A stretch of DNA of 64,000 nt from Tretioscincus oriximinensis. Taxonomy: Eukaryota; Chordata; Lepidosauria; Squamata; Gymnophthalmidae. Location of the stretch: the NCBI GenBank assembly GCA_022410635.1, contig JAJVDF010000279.1:1471769-1535768 (forward strand), given 5' to 3'. Numbering within the stretch: position 1 is the first letter of the stretch; the number at the start of each line of letters is the position of its first letter. The notes below the pieces were generated by a model. The model did no database searches. It saw only the letters and a program-made list of their open reading frames with translations, and had not been told where the DNA came from. This document shows, piece after piece, positions 55,444-64,000 of the stretch. The position numbers and the translations under genes are program-made.

Positions 55444-55605
55444 CGCGAAGGTAGCTGGAATCTTCCCTAGGCATACTGTTAATTCTCCTGGTACATGGTA
55501 TAGCTCCACAATTTTAATGGGCGCTGTTGCCTTGATTGTGGTTTGGTATCTTGTATTGAACAATTTCATGACCGTATCTTCATCAATATTATAATTTTCA
55601 CCTCC
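55444..55605 (-). CDS. FAM47E: FAM47E-like coding exon (162 bp)
   Basis: The acceptor is TTTATATAATTCCAG and the donor GTAAGAGC. Exactly 54 codons: GGENYNIDEDTVMKLFNTRY, QTTIKATAPIKIVELYHVPG, ELTVCLGKIPATFA. The NIDEDxxMKxFxxxYxT...VPxEL pattern matches the FAM47E segment that precedes the WYLxPK motif. Phase 0 at both ends. Confidence 0.75.
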
Positions 55606-55984
55606 CTGGAATTATATAAATGAATGATTTTCAAGGCTGGTGCAATATAAATCAGACTACACATTCATAAAAGAATTCAATGCTACCATCCCCATCATGC
55701 CACAATCGTGGCCTTCCCAGCTTTAACCCTGCCACTGCAAAAGATGTGGATTTTGCCTTTTGTCTGCCAAATTCTTGTTACATAGAAATCCTACTTGCAT
55801 TCAAGTTGGAAGCAATTATAACTCATAGAGATAATTATGATCTGAGGTTCTGTGGACTGAAAAAATATTTATACTTAAGTAGGAAATTTGAAGAAAAGCA
55901 AGACATTTACACTGTGAAATATTCCCATTGATCTATGCACTGTTTACCAGTCAGGTAGTTATAAATGAAACCACAGGATGGACA

Positions 55985-56335
55985 GATAACACCTGTCTTC
56001 TCTATCACACAACACTAGGACCAGGAGGGCATCCCTTGAAACTGATGGGCAGAAGAGTGAGAACAGACAGAGGAAAATTTTCACTTGGTAGGTCATCAGC
56101 CTGTTGAATTTTCTTCCAGGAGAGGTAGTGGTAACTAGCAGCCTGGAAAGGATTAGACAGGTTTATGGATACTAAGGGTATAAATAGCTATTAGGATAGA
56201 TCTATTGTTATTGTCTCCGGGATGGAGCAACAGGCAGGATTCCAGAAATACCCTTTTCAGGGAGTTGAGAACAGGTGAAGATTTTACCTTCCTCTGCTTG
56301 AGACTGCCCAGGTGCAATTGGTGCAATTTATATTA
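55985..56335 (+). repeat. CR1 3' fragment (plus)
   Basis: CACAACACTAGGACCAGGAG, GGCAGAAGAGTGAGAACAGA, GGATACTAAGGGTATAAATAG, GGGATGGAGCAACAGGCAGG. Confidence 0.75.
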
Positions 56336-56349
56336 TACTGTTATACAGC

Positions 56350-56605
56350 AGTAGAAACATAGAAGAGCCCTGCTGTATTGGACCATAGATTGCGTACACG
56401 AGTATTTCATCTCATATAGTGTCTCCATCAATTGCTTCTGGGCATTTGCAAGCAGTAGGAGAAGGCTGAACCTTCACCCACTTTCTATTCTCTGAAGATA
56501 GCATTTTGAGGAATCCTACCTATCTCTTCAACCTGAAGCCAATACCTAGGCATCCTCTCTAATAGCCACTGACTCATGCCATAAACTTTCACAAGTGCTG
56601 AATCA
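56350..56605 (-). repeat. Diverged CR1 3' fragment (minus)
   Basis: AGAAGAGCCCTGCTGTATTGG and eroded downstream blocks (GGGCATTTGCAAGCAGTAGG). It faces the preceding plus-strand copy. Confidence 0.6.
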
Positions 56606-57558
56606 TCAGGCCTCAGTGGCTCCCCCACCCTTGGTTCCTCTTTTCATTTTGCTTTGGTTTCCTCTTTTTAATTCAATTAGAATAAGTGAATAAGTGTGTG
56701 AAAGCTGTCATCCTCACTAGCAAAAATCCTTTGTTGTTGTTGTTTGAAAAGCACTCTAGTTGAGCTGTTTAAATCTGGAATTTATTTTAAATACCTAATT
56801 GCCCATCTGTCCTCACCTTTCTGCGTTACCATAGCGAGGAGTTGATTATCTTCAGGGAATTGTATTCTCGCTCCATTTCACTCCTAATAATTTGCACAAT
56901 CTCCTCCCCTTATATTCTGGGTTTCAGTGTGCATGTCTTGATTTGAATCTCAGCTGAGTGCGTGTGTCCTGCCCCAAGTCTCAGCTGAATTCTCGCCTTT
57001 GCCTACCTGTTCCCAAACATGCATGCCATACCACCATTTTTTTTCAGGGAAAAGAGAAGCCCGCTCTAATAACAGCTTCTACTCACCATCAGGAAAATCT
57101 GGCCAATGGAGATTGTTAGCAAACNGATTACTGAACCTGTGTGAGCACATGAGGCAGATTCGCCTTAATGAAACTACCATAGTGTAGAAATATGTCATCT
57201 GGAGGGGACGTAAGTCATGGTTTGTTTATCCAGTTTATCAGGAAAAGTTGAGGATTGAATGACTTTGATGGTACCCAACAGGGACAGTGGGTGAGTTGCA
57301 GGGAGTGACAGATGGGGGTATGGTTCTTTTTAAACATTTTATGAATATGTTCTTTTGTTGGTTTCCTTGTTCTTTTGTTACCTGTCTTGGGACTATTGGT
57401 GAAGGGCAACTTATAAATCATTTTAAATAAATAAAATAGAATATAGTGATCGTTTACTACACTGGTGAGTAACTGAACAGTATCATCCTAGAGGTCATTT
57501 TAAACTAAGTCTAAAAGTTTGGCCACAAGTACAAATATAGCAACAGACGTTTCTTAAT
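56606..57558. other. FAM47E intron, nothing recognised
   Basis: No exon or clear repeat. AAATCATTTTAAATAAATAAAA at 57415-57438 could be a LINE tail. Confidence 0.35.
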
Positions 57559-57559
57559 A

Positions 57560-58187
57560 ATTTTGCTCTAGATCACAGAGTGTGAAGCAGCTGCAAAAAC
57601 AGCCAAACACAGTCTTGGGGTGTATTAAGTGGAGCATAGAATACTGATCACATGAAGTAACTATTCCACTTTATAGTACTTTGGTCAGACCACAGAATAT
57701 TGTGTTCAATTTGGGGAGGGTGGCAATTTAAAAGGGACATTGATAAACTGGAACATGTTCAAAAGAGGAGTGGTGGTCTGAAATCCATATTCTATGGGGA
57801 ATGGTTAAAGGATCTAGGGATGTTTAGTCTGCAAAAAAGAAGACTGAGAGGAGACCTGATAGCTGTCTACAAATATCTGAAGGCCTGTCACAGAGCAGAG
57901 GGATCAGCTTTCTTCTCATTGGCACATGGAAGGAATAGAAGCAATGGGATGAAACTACAGGGACGTAGATTTAGATTAGATATCAGAAAAATATTTCTGA
58001 CAGTAAGAGTGATAAACTAGTGGAATAAGTTGCCACAGGAGGTGGCGAGTTCTCCTTTGATGGAAGTCTTCAAACAGAAGCTGGGCAGCCATCTGTCTGG
58101 GGTGGTTTAATGAATCCTGCATTGAGCAGGGGGTTGGACCCGGTGGACCTGGAGATCCCTTCCAATTCTATGAGCCAATGATTCTAC
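57560..58187 (+). repeat. CR1 3' fragment, 0.6 kb (plus)
   Basis: From ACACAGTCTTGGGGTGTATT through the frame encoding [20 protein letters not shown] to the terminal GAGATCCCTTCCAATTCTATG. Same subfamily as 15066 and 23885. It ends 30 bp from the FAM47E exon donor at 58217. Confidence 0.88.
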
Positions 58188-58216
58188 TGCCTGCCCTCAC
58201 ACCCCATTTGGCTTAC

Positions 58217-58370
58217 CAATGCATCGATCCACTCGCAGAATTCTTTCGTTACACNTTTTAAATTCTCATCCAAAGGACCGACGTAAGATATTTGAGCTGC
58301 CTTTTCTCTCTTTGCCACCTCTTTTTTATTAAACCACATATAAGGATTCTTCTTTTTTACCATCCAAGGT
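58217..58370 (-). CDS. FAM47E: FAM47E-like coding exon (154 bp)
   Basis: The acceptor is TCATGCCTTTTAG and the donor GTAAGCC. One leading base completes a Gln codon from the exon at 60481; then PWMVKKKNPYMWFNKKEVAK, REKAAQISYVGPLDENLK and VTKEFCEWIDAL, ending on a codon boundary. One N (58255) makes one residue ambiguous. The YxGPxxxxxKxVTxxxxxW pattern fits the mid-region of FAM47E, though conservation is modest. Confidence 0.7.
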
Positions 58371-58789
58371 CTAAAAGGCATGAAGAGCATATATTCTAAG
58401 ACCCGATTTGCCCATTACTTTTCTTAATCCATTTTCAATAATGCATTTTTGTTTGATGTGGATTAGCTGCAGCTACACGTATTTGCATCAAGAAGTTTCA
58501 TCCACGTTAGAAACAGAACAATGTGGGCTACTGTATAAAACAACCAACACCAACCCATTTTCATACATGATGTCACGGGGAATCACATCCCCATCTCTGA
58601 AGGCATCTCCCAAAAACAACACTTTGTTGCAGGCAGCTCCAAAACGGCTTTGCATGCTGCTCTGAATCTGTCCTTGACAAGGTGCTGAATTTCAGAGACG
58701 GTTGTACAGCTGCACTACAAAAGCATTCGGGACACAAATGCTGCAACAGTGTCATTTCTGTCCTACATGCAGGTATGTCACTACTAATA

Positions 58790-60205
58790 GATTTTTATTA
58801 TTTATTTATATTTATACCCCGCCCCATAGCCGAAGGTCTCAGGGCGGCCAACAGTAAAATATCAATACAAAATTAACAAATTAAAAACAGTATAAAAACA
58901 AAATCTAAAAGTAGGGACAAAAATGAACCTTCTCTTCAGCCAAAGACCAGGTGAAAGAGGTGCATCTTCAAGGATCTTCTAAAACCATACAATGATGATG
59001 GCAGACGCCCCTCGAGGGAGAAACTATTCCAAAGGCAGGGGGCAACCACCAAGAAGTCCCTACCCAGGGTTTCCACTCCACTAGCTGTTGAAAGGGGTGG
59101 CACAACCAGGAGGGCCTCCCCTGAAGATCTTAAGGCACGGGCAGGTTGGTATGAGAGAAGGCCTTCCTTGAGGTATCTGGGGCCCAAGTTATTTAGGGCC
59201 TTATAAGTTAACATCAGCACCTTGAATAGGACACCTTGAATTGGCAGCCAGTGCTGCTCTTTCAAGACTGGCATGATGCGTGTCCGCCCAGCCATTCCGG
59301 TCAGCAGTCTAGCGGCTGCATTCTGCACCAACTGAATCTTCCGAGCAGTTTTCAAGGGCATNCCCATGTAGAGCGCATTACAGTAGTCCAATCTGGAAGT
59401 TNCCAGAGCATGGATTACCGTGGCTAAATCATCCTTGTTCAGAAGTGGCCATAACTGGAGAACCAGACGTAACTGGAANTAGGCACTCCTGACCACTGCC
59501 TCCACCTGGTTTTCAAGTGTCAGTGCAGAGTCCAGAAGCACCCCCAAATTTTGTACCCATCCCTTATAGGGTAATTCTATCCCATCAACGACAGGCTGCC
59601 TCCTCATTTCACGAACTCGGGATGCTCCAACACATAGCACCTCTGTCTTGTCTGGATTCAGTTTCAATTTATTGGCCCCCATCCAGCCCATCACTGCCTC
59701 CAGGCACCTGTCAAGCACTTCAATCGCCTCTCCTGATTCAGATGGAAGAGAGAGATAGAGTTGAGTGTCATCTGCATATTGATGACACTTCACTCCAAAT
59801 CTCCTGATGACTTCTCCTAGCAGTTTCATATAGATGTTGAATAGCATAGGGGAGAGGATTGGCCCCTGAGGAACCCCACAAGTGAGCTCCCAGGTTGTCG
59901 GGCTCTTGGGAAGCGGCCTTGGAGATAGGAGCGGAACCACTGCAATGCATTGCCTAAACTCCTTAATTCCTTAGCCTCTCCAGGAGGATACCATGGTCAA
60001 TGGTATCAAATGCCACTGAGAGGTCCAGGAGAACCAACAGGGTCGCATTGCTCCCATCCCTCTCCCAGAGAAATTCATCAACCAAGGCGACCAAGGTGGT
60101 TTCCGTGCCATGACCAGGCCTGAAGCCAGATTGAAATGGGTCTGGATAATCCGTTTCTTCCAAGCATGTCTGCAGTTGAACAGCCAGGGCCCTCTCCGTG
60201 GCTAG
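58790..60205 (-). mobile_element. L2-type LINE, 5'-truncated, with RT
   Basis: The 3' end is at about 58790 (minus-strand GAGACCTTCGGCTATGGGGCGGGGTATAAATATAAATAAAT). It extends to about 60205, where it meets a SINE head. It supplies the reference for the many short L2 tails in the window. Confidence 0.9.
58936..60205 (-). pseudogene. L2 reverse transcriptase remnant
   Basis: The N-terminal part (60205-59963) reads ETDYPDPFQSGFRPGHGTET and LLVLLDLSVAFDTIDHGILL. After a break near 59945 a 334-codon ORF (59940-58936) carries CGVPQGPILSPMLFNIYMK, the intact catalytic box HQYADDTQLYLSL, NPDKTEVL, and the C-terminal domain (RLDYCNALY, AARLLTG). Ns at 59362, 59402 and 59479 give ambiguous residues. 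It is truncated before the endonuclease. Confidence 0.88.
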
Positions 60206-60315
60206 TAGAGGGTGGTCATCCTTCTTCATGGCCAACACAGGGCTTTGAGAACAGATCTCTCATATTAAAAAGACTGACTTTTAAACCTGAGCTATTTGTG
60301 CCTCATGGACACTTG
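60206..60315 (-). repeat. SINE head fragment
   Basis: CATGGCCAACACAGGGCTTTG and CCTGAGCTATTTGTGCCTC match the reverse complement of the second-type SINE head; an L2 is fused at its left. Confidence 0.55.
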
Positions 60316-60480
60316 TATGACAACTCAATCTACTCTAACTGAAGTTCATCTTAAAAAATATATTCTCCTGTTTCATTGTACCTCAGTCTATTTCAAGAAA
60401 GAAAATTTTGAGTGTGACTATGCTTCTGAAGAGAATCAGATAAGCTTTGCATTAGGCAAATAATGCCTGGCAATACTCAC

Positions 60481-60629
60481 TGGAAAGTTGAAGAGTAGCT
60501 TGGCTCTTCCTTTATTTTATACTCATCATACAGAATATGAGGTAGGGGGGATTCAGTTTTACTATATTCCGATGAGCCTCTAGCCAGATGTCCCTGAAAG
60601 TCCAGGAGCCTCATGACGTCGCCTAACAG
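60481..60629 (-). CDS. FAM47E: FAM47E-like coding exon (149 bp)
   Basis: The acceptor is TTGTTTTATTCACAG and the donor GTGAGTATT. It starts on a codon boundary and reads LLGDVMRLLDFQGHLARGSS, EYSKTESPLPHILYDEYKIK, EEPSYSSTF, leaving two bases. The other two frames contain stops. The first residues resemble the LLxxVLxxLDPxxxL segment of FAM47 proteins. Confidence 0.7.
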
Positions 60630-60799
60630 CTGTGAATAAAACAAATGAGAGATGTGCATGCCAGGTTCAAACAACATCAAGCTTCATACCAAGAAACTAA
60701 GAAAACATTAATGCAAGGAAGAACAAAAATAATGTATACAGTATATGCAAACTTGCCTTGGAATCAGATATAATGTCTATTATATATTAAATCTAAAAG

Positions 60800-61025
60800 C
60801 TGGAGACTGTTCTATAGCCTAGGGGCTGCCAGTGAGAAGGCCCTGTCCTATGTTCCCACTCTCTTTGCTACTTAGATTGATGGCACAACCAGGAGGGCTT
60901 CCTCTGTAGATCTTAAGGCACAGGAAGGTTGCTATGAGAGAAGGTGATCCTTTAGGTATTTAGGACCCAAGTTATTTAAGGTCTTATAGGTTATTGTTAA
61001 TACCTTGGATTGGACTAAAACAAAA
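60800..61025 (-). repeat. L2-type LINE fragment
   Basis: CTGTTCTATAGCCTAGGGGC, ATGGCACAACCAGGAGGGC, GTAGATCTTAAGGCACAGGA and TTTAGGTATTTAGGACCCAAG in minus orientation. Confidence 0.75.
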
Positions 61026-61049
61026 TCATGTAGGACCTTATATGGAATG

Positions 61050-61135
61050 AACATAAGAACATAAGAGGAGCCTTGCTGAATTGAGCTAGAGGCCATCTAG
61101 TGCAGCATTCTGTCTCACACAGAGGTCTCATTCAG
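61050..61135 (-). repeat. CR1 tail fragment
   Basis: GAACATAAGAACATAAGAGG AGCC and CATCTAGTGCAGCATTCTGT. Confidence 0.75.
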
Positions 61136-61224
61136 GCAACGTTTTAAAAAGCACAATGGGGTTAAAATTTGGAGTCCCAATTGCTAGTCTGTGCATACCT
61201 ATTTGCAAAATCTGCATGGAGCTT

Positions 61225-61330
61225 TGAGAGGAAAGCAGGAGAAAGCAAGACAATACCGCGAGTGTCAGCCAGCTGCAATTCTGCAGTCCTGCTGGCTGGC
61301 ATCTTCTTGCAGTATCTGTCTTCCCATGAT
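61225..61330 (-). repeat. Unnamed local repeat, copy 1
   Basis: CAGCTGCAATTCTGCAGTCC followed by TGCTGGCTGGCATCTTCTTG resembles CTAGCTGCGATCCTGC and TGTTGGCTGGCATCTTCTCA at 61730-61790. It begins just beyond the donor of the 61345-61386 exon. Confidence 0.4.
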
Positions 61331-61344
61331 GGCATGGCACTCAC

Positions 61345-61386
61345 CCCAAGCTGTTCCATTAAAGAAGAAGCATTTCGTGTCAATTC
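61345..61386 (-). CDS. FAM47E: FAM47E-like coding exon (42 bp), most upstream found
   Basis: Very good splice signals: branch-like TTAATTAATGACCCTTTCAG acceptor and GTGAGTGCC donor. Fourteen codons, phase 0: ELTRNASSLMEQLG. Joined to 60629 the frame stays open. Earlier exons with the amino-terminal FAM47 motif were not found to the window end and probably lie beyond it. The seven visible exons total 855 bp (284 residues plus stop). Confidence 0.6.
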
Positions 61387-61689
61387 CTGAAAGGGTCATT
61401 AATTAAATATTCCAGACCAACAGAGCTTTTCCTTTACTGGGTAACAGAAGCTCTGTTGCCACATGNGGCNAAGTCATCGCAATGATCCTGCTATCACAGT
61501 AGGAAAAACCTTGTGTGCCTGCGGCCTTAGTTACTTTTAGCAGCTGAATGACTACAGTATGAATTGAGCTTTCGCATAAGGGCTATGTCCATACAAAGGA
61601 GGAAAGTGAGTGAAATCACAATCTTCAAGTGATCGTGGATTTTGNTGGGAAAGAGAGGGGACATACCTTTGCCTAGAGTTGCACAGAGC

Positions 61690-61800
61690 TGGCAGAAGGC
61701 TGCCGAGAAGAACAGAGAAGACTTGCGTGTCTGGCTAGCTGCGATCCTGCGNTCCTGTTGGCTGGCATCTTCTCACGCTGCTCATCTCCTNGCNAGAGCA
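61690..61800. repeat. Unnamed local repeat, copy 2
   Basis: Second copy of the 61225 block, with several Ns. Confidence 0.35.
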
Positions 61801-61849
61801 GGGATAGNTGACAGGGCTNCAGGCAGCTTACAATGGAGGATACAGGAAA

Positions 61850-61887
61850 AGATCTGCAATAGGAGATTCCTCTCCTATTGCAGATCT
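61850..61887. repeat. Perfect 17-bp hairpin
   Basis: AGATCTGCAATAGGAGA, loop TTCC, then its exact reverse complement. It lies in a repeat-like, N-rich stretch. Confidence 0.8.
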
Positions 61888-61984
61888 CTTNCAGATGCAT
61901 GGCGAAACCTAGTGAAACCTCCATTAACACATATGGCTGAAGAGAGAAGATGGTGGAACGTTGCNCCAAGTAAAAGATAGGAAA

Positions 61985-62630
61985 CTGTTATACAGAAGCA
62001 CCCCTGGTCTATATTGTATGAAGTACTCTGCCGAATCAGACTTAGAACTCATATAGTCTAAAGCCTTAAAGTGGCAGCCAGTTACATTTCTCCTCCCCAC
62101 TTTCAGACACGTTTGGCTTTTTTTGTATGTTTGCTTTTGTATTCTGATTTTAATGTTGTTACCTGTTTGGAGACCTTTAGGCATAAATCAAGATATTTAT
62201 AAATAAAANTATAAATCAATCAATACACCGTGCCCTGCCAGCCGTCTCCTAACCACTGGCCTCGGACGGTCTACAGTTGTCTACGTCAGGAGAAGATACT
62301 GCACAACCGGATTAGTAACTATTGATAGCCTTGTTTGTCAGGAACAGTTCACTCTTTAAAGCCTTCTGGGCTGTTGGCCAATAATACCACATCTTGTAGC
62401 ATCACAAAGGTTAACTATGCACGGTATGAAAAAACTGCATGTATATTTGCCCTTTCTGAGTCTTCCAAGGTAAAATTTAACTTGAGTGATTCCTATGCAG
62501 AAGTCAGACAGCAGTTAATAATCCTCAGTGAAACTGATTNAAAAATAAGTTAAGCTTCTGCGTGGAGGGGAGCTGTCACACTTCCCCTTTAAAGTATAAT
62601 TACAGTTGAGGTAAAGTGTAAGGATGGGTG
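61985..62630. other. Stretch upstream of FAM47E exon, mostly unrecognised
   Basis: It contains an L2-like tail at about 62150-62225 (GTTACCTGTTTGGAGACCTTTAGG, AAATAAAA). The 72-codon plus ORF at 62335-62553 has no supported identity. Confidence 0.4.
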
Positions 62631-62639
62631 AGGAAGAAG

Positions 62640-62905
62640 AATTGAAGAAGAAAGAGTTGAAGGAAGAAGAAAAATCAGTTTTTATACCCCACTTTTCTCA
62701 ACCCGAAGGGAATCAAAGTGGCTTCCATAACCTTCTGTTCGTCTCTTCACAGCAGATACCTTGTGAAGTTAGTGGGGCTGAGAGAGCTCTGAAGAACTAG
62801 CCCAAGGTTACCCAGCTGGCTTTTGTGAAGAAGTGCCNAATTGAACCAGGAGACTTCCAGATAAGAGTCTGACATTTTAACCACTACACCAGGGTGAAGA
62901 AAGAA
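62640..62905 (-). repeat. Sauria-type SINE, near full length (minus)
   Basis: TTTTTATACCCCACTTTTCTC, CAAGGTTACCCAGCTGGCTT, AATTGAACCAGGAGACT (B box), TTAACCACTACACCAGG (A box). Confidence 0.85.
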
Positions 62906-63497
62906 GAGTGTGTGGGAGATGCAATTTACTCTGAAAAGCCTCTCATATCACTGCAACCTCCCATTTCCACCCACCTGGGCTGCTATGCCTCCTTCGCTCC
63001 TGGTGACTCCAATAGCTGGTGAACTACCCATTGCTCCCTTGGTACCTCCCTTGACCTCTCATGGCTCTCCCTAGGGAGGTGAGGCAAATGTTACGGCTTT
63101 TGTTACTTGCTACGAGAGTAATTTTGCTAGTGGGGCATGTTATTGGAGGCTGGGAAGAGGGGTAGAACATGGAGGTGCAAGTGGGAGGATCCAGGGTATG
63201 TGAGAGGCATGACTTCTTTGGAATAAATTTTAACTTCCACAGATTTACACCCAGTGCGTCCCCTTCCTCCCATCGACTCCTCCCTCCCCTTTAAATCTAT
63301 CTAAACTCCCTACTCCAAAGCTGTGATCACACTTTAAAGGAGAAGGGCTGCCACAGAAATGTAACAGCTGCACTTATTTTTAAGTGAGCTTTGGTGAGAA
63401 TTATTGACAGACACCTGATTCTAGCCCTATCTGGGCTTCTTGGGAGCCAGGCATACTTCTTAAATAGTATTAAAAGTAAATTATAAATATATTAATA
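62906..63497. other. Unrecognised sequence before CR1 ORF1
   Basis: No repeat or exon identified. Confidence 0.35.
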
Positions 63498-64000
63498 ATG
63501 AAGGTAGAGAGCCAGCAGCGGGAAGGGGGCTTTCCAGTGTTTTGCACTGANTGTCAGATGTATGACTATCTACCTGCTGGTGAGAAGTCATGGGTGTGTG
63601 TTCGGTGCAAGGAGCNCCTGGCTCTCAGGGAACGTGTTTCTTCCCTTGAGGCCAAGGTTGCTGACCTGGAGAAGCAGAGAGACAGGAATAGGCGTCAGGA
63701 CGAGACCTCCAGGGATGCCATAGGAGCATCCCACTCCCGGGAATGCAGCCCTCCAGCTGCCTTGGAGAATGGGGGTTTCAGGCAGAGAGGACATCAGAGC
63801 GAGGAAGAGGGACAGCTTCCCTTAGTGGGGACCCCTTCCTTAGAAGATGTGCCGGTATCCTCTTGCACCGAGGATAGTCCTCCACGGGTGGAGGGAGGGG
63901 GGCTTCTTGTAGTGGGTGATTCGATTGTCAGGCATATTGAGAGGAGGGTGTGCGATGGGCGAAATGACCGCATGGTAACTTGCCTGCCGGGTGCAAAGGT
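63498..64000 (+). CDS. CR1 ORF1, open to the window end
   Basis: The ATG at 63498 begins MKVESQQREGGFPVFCTXCQ. It continues with a Cys cluster (C-x2-C ... VCVRC) typical of the CR1 ORF1 zinc-finger-like N-terminus, a short coiled coil (LALRERVSSLEAKVADLEKQ), a variable hydrophilic linker, and then LLVVGDSIVRHIERRVCDGR, the GDS block of the SGNH-type esterase domain. No stop to 64000. Ns at 63551 and 63616 leave two residues ambiguous. ORF1 proteins bind RNA and assist retrotransposition. AT-rich unrelated sequence lies directly upstream, so the insertion probably starts at or near this ATG. A potentially long, younger CR1 continues past the edge. Confidence 0.85.
   Translation, partial: MKVESQQREGGFPVFCTXCQMYDYLPAGEKSWVCVRCKEXLALRERVSSLEAKVADLEKQRDRNRRQDETSRDAIGASHSRECSPPAALENGGFRQRGHQSEEEGQLPLVGTPSLEDVPVSSCTEDSPPRVEGGGLLVVGDSIVRHIERRVCDGRNDRMVTCLPGAK

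Noticed and set aside
62335..62553. 72-codon plus ORF (contains ESSKVKFNLSDSYAEVRQQL)
   Set aside because: Looks somewhat protein-like, but has no acceptor/donor, is short and has no known family; kept only as a note.

Overview
The window is vertebrate nuclear DNA, most likely from a squamate reptile (lizard or snake). Three things point there. There are many CR1 and L2 LINE fragments. There are tRNA-headed SINEs that look like the Sauria SINE family. There is a DIRS-type tyrosine-recombinase retrotransposon. The host genes are spliced, with small phase-compatible exons and long, repeat-filled introns. Single isolated N characters are scattered throughout and occasionally fall in coding or repeat ORFs.

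Host genes. (1) Plus strand, 1464-16000: the last six recognised coding exons of CCDC158, ending in a coiled-coil tail, with a poly(A) signal at 16081. (2) Minus strand, 30095-22137: STBD1, two exons and complete (327 aa). It has an N-terminal membrane anchor, a WEIV Atg8-interacting motif and a C-terminal CBM20 starch/glycogen-binding domain. It starts in a CpG island and ends at a poly(A) signal near 21750. CCDC158 and STBD1 converge. (3) Minus strand, 61386-42287: seven C-terminal exons of a FAM47E-like gene, with a poly(A) signal near 41938. Its 5' exons lie beyond the window. The order CCDC158 / STBD1 / FAM47E, with the last two on one strand, matches the human 4q21.1 neighbourhood as I recall it. 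(4) Minus strand, 32259-31745: two exon-like ORFs followed by a poly(A) signal lie between STBD1 and FAM47E. I cannot assign them to a gene. (5) A 78-aa coding-looking ORF (44594-44353, minus) lies in the last FAM47E intron and is also unassigned.

Mobile DNA, left to right. The large CCDC158 intron (1518-12073) holds a 5'-truncated CR1 (2687-about 5400), a palindromic MITE (5615-5746) and a nearly 6-kb DIRS element (5763-about 11707). The DIRS element has inverted termini, an internal complementary region, Gag, RT, RNase H, a downstream conserved domain and a tyrosine recombinase. It is inactivated by nonsense, frameshift and active-site changes. The 16-31 kb stretch has SINEs, CR1 and L2 pieces, a Tigger-like MITE nested in CR1, two more palindromic MITEs and a 0.5-kb purine tract. 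The 32-42 kb stretch has SINEs, opposed CR1 tails around a hAT-like MITE, a larger CR1 with RT remnants and an L1-like 3' fragment. The FAM47E introns carry two 650-bp inverted-terminus MITEs, a perfect 77-bp inverted repeat, a second Tigger-like MITE, SINEs, CR1s and an L2 with a long RT ORF. The right edge enters a CR1 ORF1 that is open to the window end.

I see no tRNA or rRNA gene, no CRISPR array and no microbial operon. The tRNA-like segments are SINE heads. Family names come from recognition of motifs and reading frames, not from a database search. Repeat boundaries are approximate unless a target-site duplication or terminal repeat is stated.
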